Source: Clostridiaceae bacterium (GTDB taxonomy: Bacteria; Bacillota; Clostridia; Oscillospirales; Acutalibacteraceae). From it: 23,923 nt of DNA. Below are positions 1 to 8,355 of this stretch, piece by piece (within the stretch, counting starts at the first letter, position 1; each line of letters starts with the position of its first letter). The stretch covers positions 1 to 23,923 of the forward strand of contig JAEDEQ010000020.1 in assembly GCA_016293225.1 (NCBI GenBank), in the 5' to 3' direction. The notes under the pieces are model-generated. The model searched no databases, was not told where the DNA came from, and saw only the letters and a program-made list of their open reading frames with translations. Both the position numbers and the translations under genes were made by a program.

Positions 1-60
1 TTTTCCCCCGCAAAGCCGTCATTTTGATTCCTTCTTGCGCCGTACCGAAAAAGTCTTTTT

Positions 61-92
61 GGTTACTTTTGTGACGCATGACAAAAGTAACC
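61..92. repeat. Perfect 12-bp palindrome, REP-like
   Basis: GGTTACTTTTGT at 61-72 is the exact reverse complement of ACAAAAGTAACC at 81-92, with an 8-nt loop between them. It lies in non-coding DNA at the window edge, downstream of the minus-strand membrane protein gene and beyond its terminator. There is no clean T-tract, so it is not an ordinary terminator. It could be a dispersed extragenic palindrome or the end of a small element lying mostly outside the window. Only one copy is seen here. Confidence 0.6.
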
Positions 93-148
93 CTGCGGAG
101 CAAAAGAACAAAAACCGTTTGCACCATTTACCCACATATATTATACAA

Positions 149-184
149 AAAATCCGAATCGGCTTTAACACCGGTTCGGATTTT
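149..184 (-). terminator. Intrinsic terminator of the CNNM/HlyC-like gene
   Basis: Arms 149-162 and 171-184 form a 14-bp stem (AAAATCCGAATCGG with CCGGTTCGGATTTT, one G-U pair) around an 8-nt loop. Read on the minus strand it is followed by a T-rich run and sits about 20 nt past the stop codon of the minus-strand gene at 203. The plus-strand side also ends in TTTT, so it may work in both directions. Confidence 0.8.
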
Positions 185-202
185 GCTGTTAGTGTGCTAT
201 TA

Positions 203-1570
203 TTATTCCCTTTCTTTTTCCTTGTCGTCAGGGTCGTCTCCGTCGGTTTCTTCTTTCGGAGTGATTTCAACGCGGATTTTTCCGATTCGCCTGTCCTCAA
301 CATTGAGAATGGTGAACTTGAGATTTTCAAATTCAACCTCGGTCATGTCGCCGTCTTTGGGAAGATAGCCGAGGCGGCTTATGAGAAAACCGCCGAGCGT
401 GTCGTAGTCGCCCTCCGGAATGATATCGCCCACAAGCTCGTTGACCTCCTCAATGTAGGCGGTGCCGTCAATGGTGAAAACATTCTCGGAAACTTCAACA
501 ATTTCCTCGTCCTCGTTGTCGTATTCGTCCTGAATGTTGCCCACAATGGCCTCAAGCAGGTCCTCCATGGTAACAATGCCGGCCGTTCCGCCGTATTCGT
601 CAACAACAACGGCCATCTGCATGTGCTTTTCGCACATCTCGTTGAACAGTGCGCCGCAGCTTTTGCTGAACGGAACATAGTATGCCTCGCGCATAACGTC
701 CTTGGGGCCCTTGTCCTTGGGGAGGGAGGAGGAGATATATTTGAGCAGGTCTTTGATATATACAATACCGATGATGTTGTCGGGATCCTCGTGGAAAACG
801 GGTATGCGCGAATAACCGTGCTCAATGGAAATTGAAACAACCTGCTCAAGGCTGTCGGTATCCTCAACGGCAAACATATCGGTTCTGTGGGTCATGATAT
901 CGGAAACGTCAATATCGTCAAAGTCAAAGATGTTATCAATCATTTCCTTTTGAATGTCCTCAATAACGCCCTTTTCCTGACCGACGTCGACCATCATGCG
1001 GATTTCCTCCTCGGTAACGCTTTCCTCGTTTGCGTTGGGGTCAAAGCCGCAAAGACGGACGATGAGGTTGGTTGAAGCGGAAAGAACCTTGACGAAAGGG
1101 GCGGTGATTGTTTTAACAACAAGCAGAATACCCACCACGGAGTACGCAATTTTCTCCGGCTTCTGCATCGCCATTCTTTTCGGCGCAAGCTCGCCGAAAA
1201 CAAGAGAAAAGTACGACATGATAACAGTGATGAGAACAACGGAAATTCCGTTGATGACGTTTGCGGGAATCGGCGTGCCGAGGGCAACGAGCTTTTCGGT
1301 CAGACCGGCGGCAAAGCTGCTTGAAGCGGAGGCCGAGGTGAGGAAGCCGGCAAGGGTAACGCCAATCTGGATTGTGGAGAGGAAATTGCTCGGATTTTCA
1401 GTAAGCTTTTTAACCTTTTTGGCTTTTTTGTTGCCGTCCTCCGCCTGCTTGTCAACAACGTTGTCGTTGAGGGAGATAATTGCAATTTCGCTCATTGCAA
1501 AAAATGCGTTAATAATTACGAGTACGAACAGAAGCAATAATTTTAAAATAATACTTCCCGGGTCATCCAT
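203..1570 (-). CDS. CNNM/HlyC-CorC family membrane protein (DUF21-CBS-CorC_HlyC)
   Basis: This 455-residue protein has the standard three-part layout of the hemolysin-C/CNNM family. An N-terminal DUF21 membrane domain (about residues 8-195) has four hydrophobic segments and the FGELAPKR motif. A tandem CBS pair (about 215-340) includes IMTHRTDM and the VVDEYGGTAGIVTMEDLLEAI signature. A CorC_HlyC domain (about 355-440) includes DYDTLGGF. The tail is acidic and low in complexity. The family is linked to Mg2+ or other divalent cation export; the hemolysin name is historical. The start is supported by AAAGGAGTT about 10 nt upstream of the ATG. The gene is monocistronic, with its own promoter (1636-1664) and terminator (149-184). 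The specific ion cannot be told from sequence. Confidence 0.9.
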   Translation of the reverse strand: MDDPGSIILKLLLLFVLVIINAFFAMSEIAIISLNDNVVDKQAEDGNKKAKKVKKLTENPSNFLSTIQIGVTLAGFLTSASASSSFAAGLTEKLVALGTPIPANVINGISVVLITVIMSYFSLVFGELAPKRMAMQKPEKIAYSVVGILLVVKTITAPFVKVLSASTNLIVRLCGFDPNANEESVTEEEIRMMVDVGQEKGVIEDIQKEMIDNIFDFDDIDVSDIMTHRTDMFAVEDTDSLEQVVSISIEHGYSRIPVFHEDPDNIIGIVYIKDLLKYISSSLPKDKGPKDVMREAYYVPFSKSCGALFNEMCEKHMQMAVVVDEYGGTAGIVTMEDLLEAIVGNIQDEYDNEDEEIVEVSENVFTIDGTAYIEEVNELVGDIIPEGDYDTLGGFLISRLGYLPKDGDMTEVEFENLKFTILNVEDRRIGKIRVEITPKEETDGDDPDDKEKERE

Positions 1571-1635
1571 TGTGGATTGTAACTCCTTTCAGGTTTCTGA
1601 ATTTTCTTATGCACGTTTTCGTACACTGATATGCC

Positions 1636-1664
1636 ATTATACAACAAAAAGTAAAAAAGGTCAA
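1636..1664 (-). promoter_or_regulatory. Sigma-A promoter for the CNNM/HlyC-like gene
   Basis: On the minus strand TTGACC (1664-1659) and TATAAT (1641-1636) are separated by exactly 17 bp. The predicted start near 1629 gives a leader of roughly 60 nt before the ATG. This is a near-consensus housekeeping promoter. Confidence 0.8.
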
Positions 1665-1858
1665 ATAAAAAAAGCAAAAATTTTTCGGCGGAAACAAAAA
1701 TATTACAAGGCCGCGCGTTTTTTTGACTTTGCAAAATAAAATGCGCCAAAAAATCGTCATTGACGCCTTAAAAAGACGAATTAGAATATATTTGTAATAA
1801 AACTGTCATAAAATGCAACAAAATTATCACAAAATATTCATAACTTTGACAGTATCTG

Positions 1859-1867
1859 TGGTATAAT
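1859..1867 (+). promoter_or_regulatory. Extended -10 promoter for the acylation cluster
   Basis: TGG directly before TATAAT (1862-1867) makes an extended -10 element. There is no good -35 at 17 bp; a TTGACA is present at 1845-1856 but only about 10 bp away, so it is not used in the normal way. The predicted start near 1874 gives a short leader before the ATG at 1909. The rest of the divergent region 1571-1908 is AT-rich, with no gene seen. Confidence 0.55.
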
Positions 1868-1908
1868 GAAAGCATTAAAAGGAAAGAAAATAACGGATGT
1901 GATAAGCT

Positions 1909-3507
1909 ATGGGGTACCAGTCCCTTAAATTCCTTTTGTTCTCCTCTGCGGTTGTTCTGCTTTACTACGCAGTCGGAAAGTTTTTCAAAAGGGGTCAGCA
2001 GTATGTGCTGCTGCTTGCAAACCTTGCGTTTTATGTCCTCTGCGGCGTGAAGTATCTTCCCTTCCTTGCGGTAACGCTGCTTGCGTCCTTTTTTTCCGCA
2101 AGGGCGGTCGGAAGGATTTTTGACGCGGCGGATAAAAAGCTCCTGACGGCCGGGGACGCGGCGCAGAAAAAGCAGATTCGTGCCGCGGCGAAGAAAAAGG
2201 CGAAGCGTTCAATGCTTTTCGGCGTTCTCATTTCGCTTGCGCTGCTTGTTGTCTGCAAGTATTCGCTGTTTGTTCTGAAGAACGTTAACGCCGTTTTGAC
2301 AAGGCTCGGCGCAGAGCCCATCGGCCTTTTCAAAATGATACTGCCGCTCGGCATTTCGTTTTACACCTTTATGGCTGTGGGCTATGTGCTGGACGTTTAC
2401 TGGAAGCGCATCAAGGCAGAAAACAATTTCATCTCATATGCCGTTTTCCTGACTTATTTTCCGCACATTGTTCAAGGTCCCATCGGTCGTTACAAAAATT
2501 TCAGGGAGCAGTTTGACCCGAAAGCCGGCGTTGCGCTCAACACGCAGAACCTTGCTTTCGGCGCGGAGCTTGTGGTTTGGGGTCTTTTCAAAAAGCTTGT
2601 TATCGCCGACAGGCTCTCGCTTTTTGTCAGTCCGATTTTTGACGAGCCGGCAAAGTTCAGCGGTCTTATAATGGTTATTGCCGCTGTGCTCTATTCGGTT
2701 CAGATTTACGCCGACTTTTCCGGCTGTATTGACATTGTTACGGGCGTTTCGGAAATGCTCGGCATCAAGCTTGCAAAAAACTTCAATCACCCGTATTTTT
2801 CAAGAACAATTCCGGAGTTCTGGCGCAGGTGGCACATCTCGCTCGGCGAATGGTTCAAGGACTTTGTTTATTTCCCCGTTTCAACCTCCTCGCCGGTCAA
2901 AAAGCTCAAAAAGGCTTTCAAAAAGCGCGGCTTTAAAAAGGGCGAGCTGCTTGTTGCAAGCTCGGTTCCCACCGTTGTTGTCTGGGTGATAACGGGTCTC
3001 TGGCACGGGGCAAGCTGGAATTTTGTTGCGTGGGGCGCGTTTTACGCCGCGCTCATGATCGGCGGAAACATTTTTGCCGATTTCAACAAGGCTGTGACTC
3101 AAAAGCTTAAAATTGACACCGAACAATTCGGCTGGAAGCTTTTCCAAATGCTTCGCACCTTTGCCCTTTGCTGCGTCGGCCGCGTCTTTTTCAGAGCCGA
3201 GGGACTGAAGAATGCGCTTGTGTATTTCAAAAATATGTTTTCCTCGCTTTCAATGCAGTATATTCTTGAGGACAAAATTTACACCTACGGTCTTGACCGG
3301 CAGAACTTCGTTCTGGTCATTTTTGCAATTCTTGTTCTGCTTGTTGCGGACATTCTTGAGGAAAAAATTCCGCTGCGCGAAACGCTTTCAAAGCAGAACA
3401 TTGTTTTCCGTTACTGCGTGATACTGCTCGGCGTGTTTGCCGTTCTGATTTTCGGAATCTACGGCCCGCAGTTCAACGCAAGCGAATTTATATACGAAAA
3501 ATTTTAA
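1909..3507 (+). CDS. MBOAT family membrane O-acyltransferase (DltB/AlgI-like)
   Basis: This 532-residue polytopic protein moves an acyl group across or at the membrane onto an extracytoplasmic acceptor. The family signature is clear: PHIVQGPIGRY (about 185-195), QIYADFSGCIDI (about 265-276), the EFWRRWHISL segment with His309, and the invariant catalytic His366 in GLWHGASWNF. About ten hydrophobic segments are visible. It starts the five-gene cluster and is followed at 27 nt by a small acyl carrier protein, the pairing seen in dlt operons (DltB with DltC). The ATG is preceded by a weak GGATGTGAT site. AlgI-type alginate acetylases share these motifs, but the ACP next door favours a DltB-like, carrier-fed mechanism. 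The acyl group and acceptor are unknown. Confidence 0.9.
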   Translation: MGYQSLKFLLFSSAVVLLYYAVGKFFKRGQQYVLLLANLAFYVLCGVKYLPFLAVTLLASFFSARAVGRIFDAADKKLLTAGDAAQKKQIRAAAKKKAKRSMLFGVLISLALLVVCKYSLFVLKNVNAVLTRLGAEPIGLFKMILPLGISFYTFMAVGYVLDVYWKRIKAENNFISYAVFLTYFPHIVQGPIGRYKNFREQFDPKAGVALNTQNLAFGAELVVWGLFKKLVIADRLSLFVSPIFDEPAKFSGLIMVIAAVLYSVQIYADFSGCIDIVTGVSEMLGIKLAKNFNHPYFSRTIPEFWRRWHISLGEWFKDFVYFPVSTSSPVKKLKKAFKKRGFKKGELLVASSVPTVVVWVITGLWHGASWNFVAWGAFYAALMIGGNIFADFNKAVTQKLKIDTEQFGWKLFQMLRTFALCCVGRVFFRAEGLKNALVYFKNMFSSLSMQYILEDKIYTYGLDRQNFVLVIFAILVLLVADILEEKIPLRETLSKQNIVFRYCVILLGVFAVLIFGIYGPQFNASEFIYEKF

Positions 3508-3534
3508 AATTATTATCAAAGGACGGTTTTTATC

Positions 3535-3756
3535 ATGGAAAAATTACTTGAACTGCTTAACTCTCTTTATCCCGAAATTGACTTTACAAAGGAAAAGCAC
3601 CTTATGGAGGACCGCGTGCTGGACTCTGCCGCGGTGGTTTCAATTATCTCGGAAATTGAAGATGAATTTGACGTTTCGGTTTCAATGGAATATATTCAGC
3701 CGAAGTATTTTGAATCTGCCGAGACCATGTGGGAAATGATTGAGGAGCTTTCATAA
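3535..3756 (+). CDS. Acyl carrier protein (DltC-like)
   Basis: This is a 73-residue carrier protein, the usual size for DltC-type ACPs. The phosphopantetheine site is the DSAAVV segment with Ser31, preceded by VLD as in peptidyl and acyl carriers. The rest fits a four-helix ACP: an amphipathic first helix, an acidic second helix (SIISEIEDEF) and a C-terminal helix. It should carry the acyl group activated by the ligase at 5240 and hand it to the MBOAT protein. AAAGGA lies about 10 nt before the ATG. Its stop overlaps the next start by one base (TAATG), so translation of the transporter is probably coupled. Confidence 0.88.
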   Translation: MEKLLELLNSLYPEIDFTKEKHLMEDRVLDSAAVVSIISEIEDEFDVSVSMEYIQPKYFESAETMWEMIEELS

Positions 3757-5174
3757 TGGACAAAAAGAGAATAGTCAATCTGCTGGTCGGCCCGTTATTG
3801 CTTGTTCTCTCTCTTTTTCTCCTTCCTGAAAGCATTTTTGCCGAAACGGCTGAAAGAGCTGCCGTCGGAACAGTAGCATGGATGGCGTACTGGTGGATAA
3901 CCGCGCCGGTGGATTTTGCCGTTACGGCGTTTTTACCCATCGCTGTCAATGCCATCATCAAAATGGCGGACATGAGCGCCGTTATTTCAAACTACGCCTC
4001 GGAAACCATTCTGCTGCTGCTCGGCGCTTCAATCCTCACCGTTTCTTGGGAAAAGACGGGGCTTGACAAAAGGATAGCGGCAAAGTTCCTTTCGCTCATC
4101 GGAAGCAATCTGCGTTTGCAGCTTGTTTTCTGGTTCCTCCTTTCGGCCGCGCTTTCCGCGTTGCTGCCGAACGCCGTTGTCTGCGCAACAATAACGCCCA
4201 TTGCCGTTTCAATGCTCAGATATGTCGGCGAGGAGGATATTGCAAACAGCAAAAAAGGCTCAATGATTCTCCTTACCGTTGCCTATGCTGCCGGAGTCGG
4301 CGGTCTTGCAACGCCCCTCGGCGGCGCAATGAACCTTGTAACCGTTGACTATATACAAAAGCTCACGGGCGAGGAGTATATGTATATCTCCTGGGTTGTG
4401 CGCTTTTTGCCGATAATGGCGGTGCTTGTTGTCAGCAACATTCTTTTCCTTGTGCTGAAGGTCAAGCGCACCGACACCATCGGCATCAGCCGCGAATACT
4501 TTAAAGAGCAGTATAAAATGCTGCCGAAGATGACGAGGGAGGAAATTCTTTCCCTTTTGCTCTTTGCCGTTGCAACGGTAATGGCGTTCACAAGGCAGTT
4601 TTATGAGGCGGCTCTGCCCGGACTCAAGCCGGCCTATGTTTTCATAATCTGCGCCATTATCTCGTTTTTGATAACCTGCAAGGACGGCTCAAGGCTCATG
4701 GTCTGGAAATCCGTTCAGGCAAAGATAGTCTGGGAGCTTATCTATATCTTTGCCGGCGGTCTTGCGGCCGGTACGCTCATCAACAACAGCGGCGCGGCTC
4801 AGGCAATCGGCGAAGCCGTTTCAAAAACGAATCTTGACGGCGGCTTTCTTACCGTGCTTGTAATCGTAACGCTCACGGTTCTGCTTTCGGACATCACAAG
4901 CAACACAGCCACCGCCGCCGTTTCAATACCGATTGTCATAAGCATCATAAACGGCATCGGCAAGGATCCGATACCGTATATCTATATCGCCTCGATAGGC
5001 GTCAATCTCTCATATATGCTCCCCACCTCAATACGGGCAATTCCGGTGGGGTACGGCTTAAACCCGAAGTTCATGCTGAAGCAGGGCCTGCTTCTGACGG
5101 TCATTGTCATTGCTCTGATGAGCGCGCTCGGCTATGCGCTTTTAAAATTCTGGCCGGCTTTCAGCACGGTATAA
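3756..5174 (+). CDS. SLC13/DASS family carboxylate or anion transporter
   Basis: This 472-residue inner-membrane protein has around eleven hydrophobic segments and the DASS inverted-repeat plan. The second repeat has the canonical SNT ion-binding motif (residues 382-384, in SNTATAAVSIPI). The first repeat, where SNT is normally found, reads LPNAVVCATITPIA, with PNA at 138-140. GGLATPLGGAMN (about 182-193) is a further family hallmark. Members import di- and tricarboxylates or sulfate, usually with Na+. It is coupled to the ACP gene by a TAATG overlap and sits among acyl-activation genes, so it may bring in the carboxylic acid substrate. The substrate is not readable from sequence. Confidence 0.87.
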   Translation: MDKKRIVNLLVGPLLLVLSLFLLPESIFAETAERAAVGTVAWMAYWWITAPVDFAVTAFLPIAVNAIIKMADMSAVISNYASETILLLLGASILTVSWEKTGLDKRIAAKFLSLIGSNLRLQLVFWFLLSAALSALLPNAVVCATITPIAVSMLRYVGEEDIANSKKGSMILLTVAYAAGVGGLATPLGGAMNLVTVDYIQKLTGEEYMYISWVVRFLPIMAVLVVSNILFLVLKVKRTDTIGISREYFKEQYKMLPKMTREEILSLLLFAVATVMAFTRQFYEAALPGLKPAYVFIICAIISFLITCKDGSRLMVWKSVQAKIVWELIYIFAGGLAAGTLINNSGAAQAIGEAVSKTNLDGGFLTVLVIVTLTVLLSDITSNTATAAVSIPIVISIINGIGKDPIPYIYIASIGVNLSYMLPTSIRAIPVGYGLNPKFMLKQGLLLTVIVIALMSALGYALLKFWPAFSTV

Positions 5175-5239
5175 TTACATAACCTTTGCCGCCTTGTCCG
5201 CTTTGTCCGGCATTCGGCAATGAAAGGGAAGGATAAATT

Positions 5240-6706
5240 ATGGCTGATTCAATTTTTGAAGCTGTTTTTAATAATGCACGAAAAGACCCCGACAAGCTCT
5301 GCATTGCGGACGAGGAGTGCGCGCTGACCTACGGGGAATACATCTCCCTTGTTTCAAGGTTTTCGTCCGTCCTTGCCGCAAGGGGCATTAAAAAGGGCGA
5401 CAGAGTTGTTGCCGAGGCCGTTCAGTCGGTAAAGTTCCTTGCGCTTCAGCTCGGACTTCAGGCAATCGGCGGCGTTTTTGTTCCGCTTGAGCGCGGTTGT
5501 GCAAAGGCGAAGATTGAAAGCGTTGCAAAAACCGCCGGCGCAAGGCTTATTGTTACTTCGGCGGACGTCAAAAGGGCCGTTACTCTCGATTCTCTCTTTG
5601 AGCAGGCGCAGACGGCAAAGGAATACGGCTACAACTTCTTTCCGGAGAAGAACGAAATTTGCGAGCTGCTTTTCAGCACCGGCACAACCGGAAAGGAAAA
5701 GGGAATCGTGATAACCAACGGAAACAACATTGCCCTTGCGGAAAACGTTATGTACGGCGTGGAGATGAAGGAGGATAACGTTGAGCTGATTCCGTCTCCG
5801 CTAAACCATTCCCACGCGCTTCGCCGCTATTACGGCAATATGCTTTGCAAAGCGAGCGTTGTCGTTTCCTCGGGCGTAATGAACCTTTTCGGCTTTTTCA
5901 AGCTGATTGAAAAGTACGGCGTAAATTCAATTGACCTTGTTCCGACGGCGCTTTCCATTCTGCTCAAGCTTTCAAAAAACAAGCTCGGCGAATATAAGGA
6001 TACCCTGCGCTATATCGAGCTTGGCGCGGCGCCGCTCATGCAGGCGGACAAGGACAGGCTCAAAGCGCTTTTGCCGCACACACGGCTCTATAATTTTTAC
6101 GGCAGCACGGAAAGCGGCTGCATTGCAATCTATAACTTTAACGATTCAAAAGACAAGAGCGGCTGCATCGGCAAGCCTACCTTCAACGCAAAAATCTTTG
6201 CCGTTGACGAAAACCGCCGCGAGGTTAAAACAAGCCGCGAAAAGACCGGGCTTCTTGCCTCGTTCGGAAAAATGAATATGCAGGGCTACTGGAAGGACGA
6301 GGAGGAGACTGCCGCCGCGCTCTGTGACGGCGTTGTTTACACAAACGACGAAATTTACTTTGACGAGGACGGCGATATAATCCTGCTCGGCAGGAGGGGC
6401 GACGTTATCAATGTTGCCGGCAACAAGGTTTCGCCGGACGAGATTGAAAACGCCGCAAAAAAAATTGACGGCGTTGCGGACTGCGGCTGCGTTCCGGCTG
6501 AGGACGAGCTGAAAGGCAGCGTGCCGAAGCTTTTTGTTGAGATGAAGTCCGGCGCAGCGTTTGATCCCGTTTTCATCCGTGAAAGCCTTGCAAAGGCATT
6601 GGAGCCGTATAAGGTTCCGAAGTATATCGTTCAGATTGATAAGATTCCCCGGACATTCAACGGAAAGCTTATCAGACGAAAACTTACTCAGGAAAAGCAG
6701 GTTTAA
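5240..6706 (+). CDS. AMP-forming acyl ligase (ANL superfamily)
   Basis: This 488-residue adenylating enzyme has every core motif: the phosphate loop STGTTGKEKG (146-155), YGSTES (287-292), YTND with Asp370, the GRRGDVI hinge region (384-390), GNKVSPDEIE with Lys397, and the catalytic C-terminal lysine in NGKLIRR (Lys476). Its job in this cluster would be to adenylate a carboxylic acid and load it on the ACP. It takes the place of DltA, but the substrate pocket region (PSPLNHSHALRRYYGNM, about 186-202) looks like general acyl-CoA synthetases rather than D-alanine ligases. A 65-nt gap with no terminator precedes it, and GGGAAGGA lies before the ATG. Substrate unknown. Confidence 0.88.
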   Translation: MADSIFEAVFNNARKDPDKLCIADEECALTYGEYISLVSRFSSVLAARGIKKGDRVVAEAVQSVKFLALQLGLQAIGGVFVPLERGCAKAKIESVAKTAGARLIVTSADVKRAVTLDSLFEQAQTAKEYGYNFFPEKNEICELLFSTGTTGKEKGIVITNGNNIALAENVMYGVEMKEDNVELIPSPLNHSHALRRYYGNMLCKASVVVSSGVMNLFGFFKLIEKYGVNSIDLVPTALSILLKLSKNKLGEYKDTLRYIELGAAPLMQADKDRLKALLPHTRLYNFYGSTESGCIAIYNFNDSKDKSGCIGKPTFNAKIFAVDENRREVKTSREKTGLLASFGKMNMQGYWKDEEETAAALCDGVVYTNDEIYFDEDGDIILLGRRGDVINVAGNKVSPDEIENAAKKIDGVADCGCVPAEDELKGSVPKLFVEMKSGAAFDPVFIRESLAKALEPYKVPKYIVQIDKIPRTFNGKLIRRKLTQEKQV

Positions 6707-6708
6707 GA

Positions 6709-8076
6709 ATGAAAGTATTCAGGAAATTTATTAAGGCGGCGGCGTTTGTTCTGGCGTTTCTTGTGTTGTTCGGCGCGGTTTCGGGCGTGCTCGTCTGCCC
6801 GAATGATTACAGGAACTATCAGTGGGTGGGCGCCTTTTACGAAAACGAAAAGAACAGTCTTGACGCCGTGTATCTCGGCTCAAGCACGGTTTATGCGTTC
6901 TGGTGTCCTGCGGTTGCGTGGGAGCAGAGCGGAATTGCCGTCTGGAACTATACCTCTCCGCGTCAGCCCCTTGTTGCGGCAAAGTATATTATTGAGGACT
7001 GCCGCAAAACGCAGAAGGACGCGCTTTACATCGTTAATCTTAATCGCGCGGCGATGAAATACGACAAAACCGCAATGCATTATCTGCTTGACTATATGCC
7101 GTTTTCAATCAACAAGCTGTTACTCACCGAAAAGCTTTGCGAGACTGCCGGCATTGAGGGCGAGGACAAGGTGCAGTATTTCTTTCCGCTTCAGCTTTAC
7201 CATACGCGCTGGAGCTCGCTTACCCCAAAAGACTTTTCCTATGAGCCGGACGGAACCATGGGCTCGCCGCAGTACTCAGGCTTTCTTACCGGCGTTTTTG
7301 AAGATGAGCTGGAGGAAGTTGTGCTGACAGCGGAGGAGTCCGAGCCGAAGCAGAAGTATATTGATATTCTTAACGACCTGCTTGATTATTGCGAAAAGAA
7401 CGAGGTCAAGGTGCTTTTCACGGTCAATCCGCAGATTGCCGAGGACGCGCAAAGGCAGAGCGAGATTAATTTTGCAAAGGAGCTTGTTACCGAACGCGGC
7501 TTCAGCGTTGCCGATTTTTACACCGATTTCAGCTCGCTCGGGCTGGATTCCACTCAGGATTTTTATAACAAAGCGCACACAAACATTCACGGCGCCGTCA
7601 AGATGACCGCCCTGCTTTCCGATTATCTTGTAAAGAATTATAACCTTGAGGACAAGCGCGGAAAAGCCGGCTACGAGGACTGGGACAAGGCGGCGGAAAA
7701 ATATAAGAAAATTATTGCCTCCTCCGTTGTGCCGATTGAGCTTGACACCGAAAACCGCGATTACACGATAGCCGACGTCCAATTCACCGAAAGCATTTTT
7801 GACGGCGAAAAGGTCTGTTTGCAGTGGGAGGTCAGCGAAAAGGCCGAGGGCTACAAGGTCTATCGCAAAACAACGGGCGACAAAAAGAGCAAGCAGTCGG
7901 ATTTCATTGAGGTTGCCTCGCTGGGCGCCGAATCGCTTTCCTTTGAGGATACCGATATTGAAAAGGAAAACGGCGAAATTACCTATAACTATGTTGTTGT
8001 TCCGTTCAGAACGGAAAACGGCGTTCAAAAATGGGGCAGCTTCCGCTATAAAGGCGTAAGCGTTACCGTAAACTGA
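6709..8076 (+). CDS. Membrane-anchored SGNH/DltD-like protein with Fn3-like tail
   Basis: This 455-residue protein has an N-terminal membrane anchor or signal (about residues 8-30) and an extracytoplasmic SGNH-hydrolase-like domain. LGSST (56-60) fits the nucleophile block with Ser58 or Ser59. DFYNKAHTNIHG (284-295) supplies candidate Asp284 and His290, in the place where DltD and AlgJ-type proteins keep their Asp/His. Residues about 340-455 look like a fibronectin type III-like beta domain (YKVYRKTTGD, YNYVVVPF), not part of standard DltD. It starts 2 nt after the ligase stop, so it is in the same operon. By analogy with DltD it would help move the acyl group from the carrier or MBOAT protein to the wall polymer. 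Catalytic residues are inferred from pattern only. Confidence 0.75.
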   Translation: MKVFRKFIKAAAFVLAFLVLFGAVSGVLVCPNDYRNYQWVGAFYENEKNSLDAVYLGSSTVYAFWCPAVAWEQSGIAVWNYTSPRQPLVAAKYIIEDCRKTQKDALYIVNLNRAAMKYDKTAMHYLLDYMPFSINKLLLTEKLCETAGIEGEDKVQYFFPLQLYHTRWSSLTPKDFSYEPDGTMGSPQYSGFLTGVFEDELEEVVLTAEESEPKQKYIDILNDLLDYCEKNEVKVLFTVNPQIAEDAQRQSEINFAKELVTERGFSVADFYTDFSSLGLDSTQDFYNKAHTNIHGAVKMTALLSDYLVKNYNLEDKRGKAGYEDWDKAAEKYKKIIASSVVPIELDTENRDYTIADVQFTESIFDGEKVCLQWEVSEKAEGYKVYRKTTGDKKSKQSDFIEVASLGAESLSFEDTDIEKENGEITYNYVVVPFRTENGVQKWGSFRYKGVSVTVN

Positions 8077-8141
8077 GGACGGGTCTTTGATTTTCCGGAC
8101 TTGATTTCCTGCCCGTGACCAAAATTTAACAATTTGAGAAT

Positions 8142-8178
8142 AAAAGAGACTGCCGAAAAAAAGCGGCGGTCTTTTTTC
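8142..8178 (+). terminator. Intrinsic terminator of the acylation cluster
   Basis: GACTGCCG (8148-8155) pairs with CGGCGGTC (8164-8171, one G-U pair), extended by AAAA upstream and followed by TTTTTT. It lies 70 nt after the stop of the SGNH-like gene and separates this cluster from the ATPase operon. Confidence 0.8.
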
Positions 8179-8254
8179 CGTTGGCAAAAGAAAAAAAGTA
8201 ACGTCAACATTTTCAAAAAAATATGTAAAAAAAGTGGTTTTTAAGTATGATATA

Positions 8255-8263
8255 TGATATAAT
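8255..8263 (+). promoter_or_regulatory. Extended -10 promoter of the V-ATPase operon
   Basis: TGA followed by TATAAT (8258-8263) forms an extended -10; the -35 region at 17 bp (TGGTTT) is poor. The predicted transcript start near 8270 leaves a leader of about 85 nt before the kinase-like gene. It is the only promoter I can see for the ten or eleven genes downstream. Confidence 0.6.
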
Positions 8264-8271
8264 ACCTTGTG

Positions 8272-8291
8272 ACCGCCTGATATGCGGCGGT
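8272..8291 (+). promoter_or_regulatory. 5'-end hairpin of the V-ATPase operon leader
   Basis: ACCGCC (8272-8277) pairs perfectly with GGCGGT (8286-8291) around an 8-nt loop, starting within a few bases of the predicted transcript start. No T-tract follows directly, so it is more likely a 5'-end stabiliser or protein site than a terminator. It is followed by an AT-rich leader with a short TA dinucleotide run and a strong GGAGGAAG ribosome site. Confidence 0.45.
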
Positions 8292-8355
8292 GCATAATAA
8301 TTATTTGTTTTTTTCTTCTAAGATTACTATATATATATATACGGAGGAAGTTTAA

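Noticed and set aside
35..835. Plus-strand open frame of 266 codons
   Set aside because: It is a shadow of the CNNM/HlyC-like gene and crosses the palindrome and terminator at its start. No ribosome site.
1845..1867. TTGACA next to TATAAT upstream of the MBOAT gene as a standard promoter
   Set aside because: The spacing is about 10 bp instead of 16-18, so the TTGACA cannot be the matching -35; only the extended -10 is called.
5240..6706. Calling the ligase DltA and the cluster a plain dlt operon
   Set aside because: Core adenylation motifs are shared by the whole superfamily, the substrate region does not look like DltA, and a transporter is embedded, so D-alanylation is not supported.
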